Positions 1 through 4,850 of a stretch of DNA of 8,804 nucleotides are shown piece after piece (the stretch's first letter is position 1; the number at the start of each line of letters is the position of its first letter). Source of the DNA: Bacteroidota bacterium (GTDB taxonomy: Bacteria > Bacteroidota > Bacteroidia > Bacteroidales > VadinHA17). The position numbers were made by a program, and so were the translations under genes. The notes under the pieces were generated by a model, which was given only the letters and a program-made list of their open reading frames with translations, made no database searches and was not told the origin of the DNA. The DNA lies in NCBI GenBank assembly GCA_030628785.1, contig DAOVQI010000108.1, positions 1 through 8,804 of the forward strand, given 5' to 3'.

Positions 1-321
1 AAAACCAGGGTATTACATCATGGAACCCTTTTGTTTTCTTCCAATATTGAAGCTTTAACCTCAGTGTTAAAAATTGATCCGTCTAAATATAATGACAAGG
101 CAGTCAAGTCTGTGCGCAACCAGGTTACCAATATTTCAGATCATTTAAAGACCGACCTGAATATTATTGAATTCAGGGATAAAATACTTGATTATATTTT
201 AAATAATTTCCCTGGTGCTTCTTTATATGAGTTGACAGAACAAGATAAAGAAAAGATCCGGGAACTGGTTGAGGAGAAGTATTCGGATTGGAACTGGAAT
301 TTTGGTTTTTTATCAAAATAG
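1..321 (+). CDS. lplA: Lipoate--protein ligase A, C-terminal part of the catalytic domain (5' end outside window)
   Basis: The frame is open from the first base, so the gene begins before the window; about 106 residues are visible. They open with KTRVLHHGTLLFSSNIEAL and continue with VKSVRNQVTNISDHL, the conserved segments of the LplA/BPL-LplA-LipB fold following the lipoyl-AMP pocket. They end with an SDWNWNFG segment, which corresponds to the end of the catalytic domain in E. coli LplA. The enzyme activates lipoate with ATP and transfers it to a lysine of E2 or GcvH proteins in the cytoplasm. The protein stops about four residues after WNFG, so the small C-terminal accessory domain of E. 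coli-type LplA is absent. I read the next two frames downstream and saw nothing resembling that domain. A TTG at 31 could be called as a start, but conserved family sequence lies upstream of it, so it is not the true start. The family is secure; the exact paralogue is not. Confidence 0.87.
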   Translation, partial: KTRVLHHGTLLFSSNIEALTSVLKIDPSKYNDKAVKSVRNQVTNISDHLKTDLNIIEFRDKILDYILNNFPGASLYELTEQDKEKIRELVEEKYSDWNWNFGFLSK

Positions 322-351
322 TTGCAGATTAACGACATTATTTCTTAATTT

Positions 352-359
352 TACTTTTG
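352..359 (+). promoter_or_regulatory. Possible Bacteroidota -7 box (TACTTTTG)
   Basis: TACTTTTG matches the TAnnTTTG consensus of the primary sigma factor of Bacteroidota exactly. I see no good TTTG -33 box at the usual distance upstream, and the nearest gene downstream (yjbQ) begins almost 490 bp later. It may be a chance match, a remnant, or a promoter for a non-coding transcript through the repeat element. Confidence 0.2.
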
Positions 360-430
360 TACGGAACCAGTATTTAAACGTATCGGAATTTCAAAAGTTT
401 TTATTGATTTACAATAAGTTATGTGTATGA

Positions 431-669
431 AATAAAACTTATCTTATAAAAGGCTAAGGCTAAGGCTAAGGCTAAGGTTTTTATGTCTTCATTTTGAACT
501 TGTTCCTTAAACTTTGTGTTTATTTTTTGTATTTAAAACATAATTCTTCTTTAATTCCTTTTTTTCCTCAGCCTTAGCCTTAGCCTCAGCCTTATTCTAC
601 AATCATTCAAATTTAGCAGTTCCATTTGAATAATATTAACCTTTTTAATTAATTTGCGAAGCTATGTTC
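431..669 (+). repeat. GGCTAA-armed repeat element, copy 1
   Basis: This 239 bp unit shares both outer ends with an inverted copy at 4354-4837. Left end 431-459 matches the reverse complement of 4809-4837 at 28 of 29 bases, and right end 642-669 matches the reverse complement of 4354-4381 at 27 of 28. Inside are inverted arms: four perfect GGCTAA units (452-475) plus GG, and the complementary GCCTTA/GCCTCA units at 571-594. The roughly 90 bp core between the arms is AT-rich, unlike the core of copy 2, and has no evident gene. The right end contains GCGAAGC (656-662), a sequence known to form a very stable single-strand mini-hairpin. Mechanism of spread is unknown. Confidence 0.75.
452..477 (+). 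repeat. Perfect tandem hexamer (GGCTAA)4 GG, left arm of copy 1
   Basis: Four uninterrupted GGCTAA units are followed by GG. The complementary arm lies at 566-594 (CCTCA followed by GCCTTA, GCCTTA, GCCTCA, GCCTTA), so a transcript or single strand could pair over more than 20 bases with a loop of about 90. Confidence 0.85.
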
Positions 670-714
670 TTATTAGCATAATATTTTAAATCTAATCATA
701 AAGTTAAACAGTAG

Positions 715-766
715 TAGTGGTCTGACGAGTAAATAACGCCTTGCAGCAGTAGTGGTCTGACGAGTA
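715..766 (+). repeat. Two right-end fragments of the TAGTGGTCTGACGAGTA element
   Basis: The 17 bp sequence TAGTGGTCTGACGAGTA occurs at 715-731 and 750-766, 35 bp apart. It is the right terminal repeat of the elements at 1309-1415 and 1461-1568. The second copy is preceded by CGCCTTGCAG as in the full elements; the first is preceded by a TTTAAATCTAA stretch resembling their interior. No matching left end is present, so these look like truncated copies. Confidence 0.7.
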
Positions 767-841
767 TTAAATTAATGTAACGAATAATTGCGTTGATAGG
801 AAAGAAACAATTAACAAGAACCGCTAATTAATCTAATCATT

Positions 842-1252
842 ATGGTTGAACAGTTTGAAATACGGCTTCCTGAATTCAGACGGGGTTATCACCTGATCAC
901 CCGCATTATTGAAAATCAATTAAAGGATCTTCCGGAGGAAGGAATCATTAATATTTTGGTTAAACATACTTCTGCGGGGTTAACCATTAATGAAAATGCA
1001 GATCCTTCAGTAAGAAATGATTTCGAATCGTTTATGAATAAACTGATCCCTGAAAATGACCCGGCCTATACTCACATAATGGAGGGATCTGATGATATGC
1101 CGTCCCATCTGAAATCGTCATTAATAGGCCAATCCGTTACCATCCCGGTAACGAATCACCGGCTGAATCTTGGGACATGGCAGGGTATATACCTCTGCGA
1201 ATTTCGTAATTACGGAGGACCGAGAAAATTAGTTGTTACAGTATGCAGCTGA
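842..1252 (+). CDS. YjbQ/UPF0047 family protein (secondary thiamine-phosphate synthase-type)
   Basis: This complete 136-residue protein has the usual size of the YjbQ family. Family hallmarks in order are VKHTSAGLTINENADPSV (residues 40-57), a DDMPSHLKSSLIG segment (84-96) with a second conserved histidine, and LGTWQGIYLCEFRN (110-123) leading into the final RKLVVTV strand. The family is a small cytoplasmic trimeric fold. It is often named a secondary thiamine-phosphate synthase because members show weak activity or rescue thiamine mutants, but its true role is not settled. The ATG at 842 gives the standard N-terminus; no Shine-Dalgarno sequence precedes it, as is common in Bacteroidota. It is flanked on both sides by repeats and is over 460 bp from iorA, so it is probably its own transcription unit. 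Family call firm, reaction uncertain. Confidence 0.9.
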   Translation: MVEQFEIRLPEFRRGYHLITRIIENQLKDLPEEGIINILVKHTSAGLTINENADPSVRNDFESFMNKLIPENDPAYTHIMEGSDDMPSHLKSSLIGQSVTIPVTNHRLNLGTWQGIYLCEFRNYGGPRKLVVTVCS

Positions 1253-1308
1253 TATTAATTTTAGAAGTCTATGTTTCATAATCTTGTTGTTTTTTTAATT
1301 TTGCAGCC

Positions 1309-1415
1309 TACTCGTCTGACCACTAAAATGCATTAATTTTTACATGAACCATAACATAATTGCAATGTTTCAAATCTAAACTAATCGCCTGGCAGCAGTA
1401 GTGGTCTGACGAATA
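1309..1415. mobile_element. MITE-like element, copy A (107 bp)
   Basis: The left end TACTCGTCTGACCACTA (1309-1325) is the inverse of the right end TAGTGGTCTGACGAATA (1399-1415), with one mismatch. The interior is non-coding and AT-rich. Bases 1351-1390 are identical over 40 bp to 1504-1543 in copy B. The ends begin and finish with TA, which would suit TA-targeting elements, but flanking duplications cannot be confirmed from one site. It is too short to encode a transposase, so any movement would depend on an enzyme encoded elsewhere. Confidence 0.75.
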
Positions 1416-1460
1416 ACATTATGCCTTCCAATTCAAACTAAAATTCAAACCAATGGGTCT

Positions 1461-1568
1461 AACTCGTCTGACCACTATAATGCATTAACCTTTTACATAA
1501 GCTATAACATAATTGCAATGTTTCAAATCTAAACTAATCGCCTTGCAGAAGTAGTGGTCTGACGAGTA
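1461..1568. mobile_element. MITE-like element, copy B (108 bp)
   Basis: The left end AACTCGTCTGACCACTA (1461-1477) and right end TAGTGGTCTGACGAGTA (1552-1568) are inverted with one mismatch, at the outermost base. Alignment with copy A shows the same order throughout with about ten differences and one inserted base. It lies in the upstream region of iorA in the same orientation as copy A, 45 bp after it. Folded, the ends would give a stem of about 16 bp with a 70-base loop. Confidence 0.75.
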
Positions 1569-1612
1569 GTAACTGAATGACAAAAAAAATATTTTTTGAA
1601 ATTTCGAAATTG

Positions 1613-1720
1613 TAATTTGTTATTTATTTGTATTTTGGTGCTTGTCATTTGTGATTTTTAATTTTTATTTAAACTTTCGGACTTTATAGACGGACTCTAA
1701 CTAGTAACAAATAATTAAAT
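1613..1720 (+). repeat. Degenerate 7 bp-period array directly before iorA
   Basis: Counting in sevens, TTTG-type units recur (TAATTTG at 1613, TATTTTG at 1631, TCATTTG at 1645), then TGATTTT, TAATTTT, ACTTTCG, GACTTTA, and finally ACTCTAA, CTAGTAA, CAAATAA (1694-1714). The phase holds from 1631 to 1714, twelve units, ending 6 bp before the iorA ATG. One spacer of 11 bases interrupts the array at 1620-1630. The iorA start and probably its 5' UTR are embedded in the array; no conventional ribosome binding site is visible. Confidence 0.6.
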
Positions 1721-3340
1721 ATGCAAAAATTATTACTTTTAGGAGATGAGGCAGTAGCCCAGGGTGCTATTGATGCTGGATTATCAGGTATTTATGGCTA
1801 TCCGGGTACTCCATCCACTGAGATAATGGAATATGTACAGAGATCAAAGGAAGCGGCAGAGAGGAATATTAAAAGAAAATGGTCAGCCAATGAAAAAACG
1901 GCGATGGAAGCAGCCTTAGGGCTTGCATATGCCGGCAAAAGATCCATGGTTTGTATGAAGCATGTTGGTTTAAATGTAGCAGCCGATCCCTTCATGAATG
2001 CAGCCATTACCGGAGTAAATGGCGGATTGATTGTTGCCGTGGCTGATGATCCGTCGATGCATTCTTCTCAAAATGAACAGGATTCGAGGTTCTATGGTAA
2101 GTTTGCTTTGATACCCGTTCTGGAGCCATGCAATCAGCAGGAAGCCTATGATATGGCCTATAAGGGTTTTGAATTATCGGAAAAATATAGAATTCCGGTC
2201 ATGCTACGGTTGACTACCCGATTGTCACATTCCAGGGCAGGAGTAAAAAGGTTTTCCGTGAAAGAACAGAATAATCTTATTTTACCTGAAGATCCAAAAC
2301 AATTTGTTTTGCTACCATCTGTTGCCAGGGTAAGATATAAGCACTTGTTAGCGAACCAGCCAAACTTCGGGGAAGAATCTGATAGTTTCGGATTTAATCA
2401 ATATTATGATGGTGAGGATAAGAGTCTTGGAATAATTGCATGTGGGATTGCCTATAATTACCTGATGGAAAATTATCCCGGCCGTAACATCAATCATCCC
2501 GTTTTGAAGCTTTCACAGTATCCTATCCCCAAAAAAATGATAGATAGAATGACGAATGAAAACAAAGAAATTCTTGTGCTGGAAGATGGTGCCCCGTGTG
2601 TTGAAGAAATGCTTAAAGGATTCCAGGAAAAGGGCACACCGGTAAGAGGTCGCCTGAGTGGTGACATTCCGCGGGATGGTGAGCTTAATCCAAATATCGT
2701 AGGTAAAGCGCTTGGAATAGAACAAGAAATTGGTTTACCAGTGCCTGAAGTTGTTAAAAATCGTCCGCCAGGCATGTGCAAGGGTTGTGGACATATTGAT
2801 GTTTTTAATGCCTTGATTGAGGCATTGGGAGAAAAACTGGAAGGACGGGTGTTTTCCGATATAGGATGCTATACCCTGGGAGCATTGCCACCGTTCAATG
2901 CCATTAATTCCTGTGTTGATATGGGAGCTTCGGTAACCATGGCCATTGGGGCAGCAGATGCAGGTTTGTTCCCTTCGGTGGCAGTTATCGGAGATTCTAC
3001 ATTTACTCACTCAGGAATAACCGGTTTACTTGATGCAGTGATCAAAAATTCCCCGATTACACTTATTATTTCTGATAATTTAACAACCGGTATGACAGGC
3101 GGACAAGAATCCGCAGCAACAGGACGATTACAAAGCATCTGTGAAGGACTGGGGGTTGATCCTGTCCACCTGCGGAAAATTGAACCTTTAAAAAAATATC
3201 ATGATAAAAATGTAAAGGTGCTAAATGAGGAATTGGACTATCATGGTGTATCGGTAATACTGGCAGAAAGGGAATGCATTCAGACTGCTGCCAGAAAACA
3301 TAGAGCGGAGAGCATAGCGCAAAGAGCAAAAGGCGCATAG
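1721..3340 (+). CDS. iorA: Indolepyruvate:ferredoxin oxidoreductase, alpha subunit (TPP-binding)
   Basis: With IorB this oxygen-sensitive cytoplasmic enzyme converts indolepyruvate and other aryl pyruvates plus CoA to aryl-acetyl-CoA, CO2 and reduced ferredoxin. The 539-residue protein has the N-terminal pyrimidine-binding domain (YPGTPSTEI, 27-35; SANEKTAMEAALG, 55-67), a middle domain, then MCKGCGH (352-358) and DIGCYTLG, and the thiamine diphosphate/Mg motif GDSTF...SDN (424-453). Archaeal-type IorA proteins exceed 600 residues because they end in a 2x[4Fe-4S] ferredoxin domain; here no cysteine cluster follows the TPP domain. I recall Bacteroidota homologues of about 530 residues with the same architecture, so this is probably lineage-typical. 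The last 11 codons (3305-3337) lie in a 7 bp-period repeat, so the native end was probably near residue 528. The ATG at 1721 gives the expected N-terminus. iorB lies 429 bp downstream. Confidence 0.93.
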   Translation: MQKLLLLGDEAVAQGAIDAGLSGIYGYPGTPSTEIMEYVQRSKEAAERNIKRKWSANEKTAMEAALGLAYAGKRSMVCMKHVGLNVAADPFMNAAITGVNGGLIVAVADDPSMHSSQNEQDSRFYGKFALIPVLEPCNQQEAYDMAYKGFELSEKYRIPVMLRLTTRLSHSRAGVKRFSVKEQNNLILPEDPKQFVLLPSVARVRYKHLLANQPNFGEESDSFGFNQYYDGEDKSLGIIACGIAYNYLMENYPGRNINHPVLKLSQYPIPKKMIDRMTNENKEILVLEDGAPCVEEMLKGFQEKGTPVRGRLSGDIPRDGELNPNIVGKALGIEQEIGLPVPEVVKNRPPGMCKGCGHIDVFNALIEALGEKLEGRVFSDIGCYTLGALPPFNAINSCVDMGASVTMAIGAADAGLFPSVAVIGDSTFTHSGITGLLDAVIKNSPITLIISDNLTTGMTGGQESAATGRLQSICEGLGVDPVHLRKIEPLKKYHDKNVKVLNEELDYHGVSVILAERECIQTAARKHRAESIAQRAKGA

Positions 3341-3396
3341 GGATGGAGCGCATAGCGCTGACCGCAGACAGCGGAGAACGAAGATAATGGATAATT
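3305..3396 (+). repeat. Degenerate 7 bp-period array spanning the iorA stop codon
   Basis: Units GCGGAGA, GCATAGC, GCAAAGA, GCAAAAG and GCGCATA run from 3305 to 3339. After one irregular unit and a 1 bp shift come GCGCATA, GCGCTGA, CCGCAGA, CAGCGGA, GAACGAA, GATAATG and GATAATT (3348-3396). The array is purine- and GCG-rich, unlike the TTTG- or TAA-rich arrays elsewhere in the window, but has the same period. Its first part is translated as the C-terminus of IorA. Confidence 0.6.
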
Positions 3397-3586
3397 GTGG
3401 TAGTTGAGGCAGCATTGGCAGGAATAATGAAGGTAAAAAGTAAAGTGTGAAAACCGAGGCGATTTTGTGTGAGGGAATAACCTGCCAGGGTCTTCTTGAC
3501 CTGCCTGCCCGCCATAGTATGCGAAGGCGGGACAGTGTTTGGCGGGGGATGGAAAGGTAGATAAAGAAAATCAACCACCTCCCCCT

Positions 3587-3608
3587 CCTCCCGAAAGCTT
3601 TCGGGAGG
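3587..3608. repeat. Perfect 22 bp palindrome
   Basis: The sequence is its own reverse complement over 22 bases, centred on AAAGCTTT and flanked by CCTCCCG on the left and CGGGAGG on the right. In RNA it could form an 8-9 bp stem with a small loop. No T-run follows (the next bases are TCGGG), so it is not a standard terminator. Confidence 0.8.
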
Positions 3609-3637
3609 TCGGGTACTTCCGTCAAATGCCGGACAGG

Positions 3638-3654
3638 CCTCCTTTCCAAGGAGG
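3638..3654. repeat. Stem-loop CCTCCTT/AAGGAGG
   Basis: A 7 bp stem encloses a 3-base loop (TCC). It follows the 22 bp palindrome by about 30 bases. The AAGGAGG strand resembles a Shine-Dalgarno sequence but is 115 bp from the iorB start and has no ORF directly behind it, so it is structural or accidental. Confidence 0.55.
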
Positions 3655-3674
3655 AGAATTTCGGTTGGTAAAAG

Positions 3675-3765
3675 CTCGCAACTTGGAACCCGAAACTCGT
3701 AATCTATAACAATTAACTTATAACAATTAACTTATAACATTTAACATATTACAATTAATATATTC
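3675..3765 (+). repeat. Degenerate 7 bp-period array directly before iorB
   Basis: Thirteen consecutive 7-mers fit the pattern CNNNNAA: CTCGCAA, CTTGGAA, CCCGAAA, CTCGTAA, TCTATAA, then alternating CAATTAA and CTTATAA, CATTTAA, CATATTA, CAATTAA and TATATTC. Bases 3705-3718 and 3719-3732 are an exact 14 bp duplication. The array ends four bases before the iorB ATG, so the iorB leader is entirely repeat; no Shine-Dalgarno sequence is present. Confidence 0.7.
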
Positions 3766-3769
3766 TCAC

Positions 3770-4351
3770 ATGAAGAACGATATTATCCTGGCCGGTGTTG
3801 GTGGACAAGGCATATTAACTATTGCTGCCACCATTGGAATGGCTGCTTTACATCAGGATTTAAATCTCAAACAGGCTGAAGTTCATGGTATGAGCCAGAG
3901 GGGAGGGGCTGTACAATCTCACCTCCGGATTTCTGATGCTGAAATAGCTTCTGATTTAATACCCCTGGGTAATGCAACCCTTATACTTTCAGTTGAACCC
4001 ATGGAATCACTCCGGTATTTACCATACCTTTCCGATCAGGGGTGGTTGGTAACCAATTCAAATCCGATGGTAAATATTCCTGACTATCCTGATGTAACAA
4101 AGCTTAAAGAAGAAATTGAGAAAATTTCACATAGCTTAATCCTTGATGCCAAAGAAATTGCCAGAAAGGCAGGCTCAACCAGATCTTCAAATATTGTCAT
4201 GCTGGGAGCTGCTTCTCCGTTCATTGATATTCCGGTTGAAAGTTTTGAATTCGGAATAGGTAAGATCTTTGGCAGAAAAGGTGAAGAAATGGTGAATTTG
4301 AATATTAATGCATTTAAAGCCGGAAGAGAATATGCTCTGAAGAATTGTTAA
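3770..4351 (+). CDS. iorB: Indolepyruvate:ferredoxin oxidoreductase, beta subunit
   Basis: This 193-residue protein is the gamma-type domain of the 2-oxoacid:ferredoxin oxidoreductase family, the normal size for IorB. It starts with the glycine-rich ILAGVGGQGI segment (residues 6-15), which helps hold CoA or the interface with IorA. It also has the signature EVHGMSQRGGAVQSHLR (37-53), and KEIARKAGSTRSSNIVMLGA in the second half. It is cytoplasmic, has no cofactor motif of its own and should act only with IorA. The ATG at 3770 is the only start that keeps the conserved N-terminal strand. The gap to iorA makes translational coupling impossible, though co-transcription through the repeats remains possible. 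A repeat element begins two bases after its stop codon. Confidence 0.93.
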   Translation: MKNDIILAGVGGQGILTIAATIGMAALHQDLNLKQAEVHGMSQRGGAVQSHLRISDAEIASDLIPLGNATLILSVEPMESLRYLPYLSDQGWLVTNSNPMVNIPDYPDVTKLKEEIEKISHSLILDAKEIARKAGSTRSSNIVMLGAASPFIDIPVESFEFGIGKIFGRKGEEMVNLNINAFKAGREYALKNC

Positions 4352-4353
4352 AC

Positions 4354-4837
4354 GAACATAGCTTCGCAAAGTAATTAAAAAAGCAATATTTGATTGATAT
4401 TTTATACTAATATTGGTTATTCCCAAAGGCTAAGGGCGCCTACGCTAAAGCTTCAGCGACAGCGTGCTGAGGCTAAGGCTAATGAAGATAAAAGGTTTCA
4501 AGGTTTTATGAAATTATTATTTAAAATGATATACAGGCAAAATAACATTATGGGAGATATTCCTTTTATATTGGGGGGCATATTTATTATGGTATACAGG
4601 AAAGATAAGGGATGTGGTACAAGAAAATGTAGATAAAATATTGAAATGCCATACCCCCTTTTTAGGATATCATATGTATAAATGAAAAAAAATAAGTCTG
4701 AATAAAGACTAAAAGATTAAAATGTGCAGTTAGAAACCTTAGCCTTAGCCCTTGCCCTGTGAAATAGTGGCGGAGACACTACTGCGGAGCAGTATTTCAC
4801 AGGGTAAACCTTAGCCTTTTATAAGATACGTTTTATT
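4354..4837 (-). repeat. GGCTAA-armed repeat element, copy 2 (inverted, expanded core)
   Basis: This element fills nearly the whole interval between the iorB stop and the DUF4301 start. Its ends match those of copy 1 in reverse orientation (4354-4381 with 642-669; 4809-4837 with 431-459). Arms are GGCTAA at 4428-4433, GGCTAAGGCTAA at 4471-4482, the complementary CCTTAGCCTTAGCC at 4737-4750 and CCTTAGCC at 4809-4816. Two insertions distinguish it: a near-palindrome CGCTAAAGCTTCAGCG (4443-4458) within one arm, and a 50 bp palindromic cassette (4755-4804) within the other. The 254 bp core between the arms does not resemble the core of copy 1. Confidence 0.72.
4755..4804. repeat. 50 bp palindromic, REP-like cassette
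   Basis: Outer arms CCCTGTGAAATA (4755-4766) and TATTTCACAGGG (4793-4804) are perfect 12 bp inverted repeats. Between them are a small hairpin, GTG/CAC around GCGGAGA (4767-4779), and a second, ACTGC/GCAGT with a GGA triloop (4781-4793). The fold would be a three-way junction. It is inserted between GGCTAA units of copy 2 and ends about 46 bp before the DUF4301 ATG. The shape resembles REP/BIME elements moved by IS200-like RAYT enzymes, but no such gene is in the window. Confidence 0.7.
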
Positions 4838-4850
4838 GCGCTCAAATAAA

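Larger units (their letters stand above)
322..841. other. 520 bp gene-free, repeat-rich intergenic region
   Basis: No convincing coding frame lies between lplA and yjbQ. The stretch holds a GGCTAA-armed element (431-669), two right-end fragments of the MITE-like repeat (715-731 and 750-766), and an 11 bp direct repeat AATCTAATCAT at 689-699 and 830-840, the second copy ending two bases before the yjbQ ATG. No rho-independent terminator with a GC stem and T-run is visible after lplA. Confidence 0.7.
3341..3769. other. 429 bp repeat-filled gap between iorA and iorB
   Basis: No credible gene lies here. In order: the end of the heptamer array (to 3396), a GC-richer stretch with the inverted pair CCCGCC (3508-3513)/GGCGGG (3526-3531), a perfect 22 bp palindrome (3587-3608), a stem-loop (3638-3654), and a second heptamer array (3675-3765). 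Base composition changes abruptly from GC-rich to AT-rich near 3700, so the gap looks like an accretion of separate repeats. IorA and IorB genes usually sit close together, so this spacing is unusual. Confidence 0.65.

Noticed and set aside
715..1568. CRISPR array from the six TAGTGGTCTGACGAGTA repeats
   Set aside because: The repeats alternate in orientation, spacing is irregular (35 to over 500 bp), and intervals between paired ends are themselves repeated rather than unique spacers.
3066..3649. Long minus-strand frames of 170 and 142 codons across the end of iorA and the gap
   Set aside because: They overlap the conserved IorA coding sequence in antisense and run into GC-rich repeats; compositions are low-complexity and no family motif is visible.
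3638..3660. AAGGAGGAG as a Shine-Dalgarno sequence
   Set aside because: No start codon with a credible frame follows at a suitable distance; it is one strand of a stem-loop.
4349..4355. Integron-like core site GTTAAAC after iorB
   Set aside because: The 7-mer is common in AT-rich DNA, has no partner in the right position, and no integrase or attC-like fold is evident.
4394..4636. 80-codon plus-strand frame from a TTG
   Set aside because: Its first third is the GGCTAA arm and near-palindrome of the repeat element, giving a low-complexity peptide; only the internal 42-codon part has any coding-like profile.
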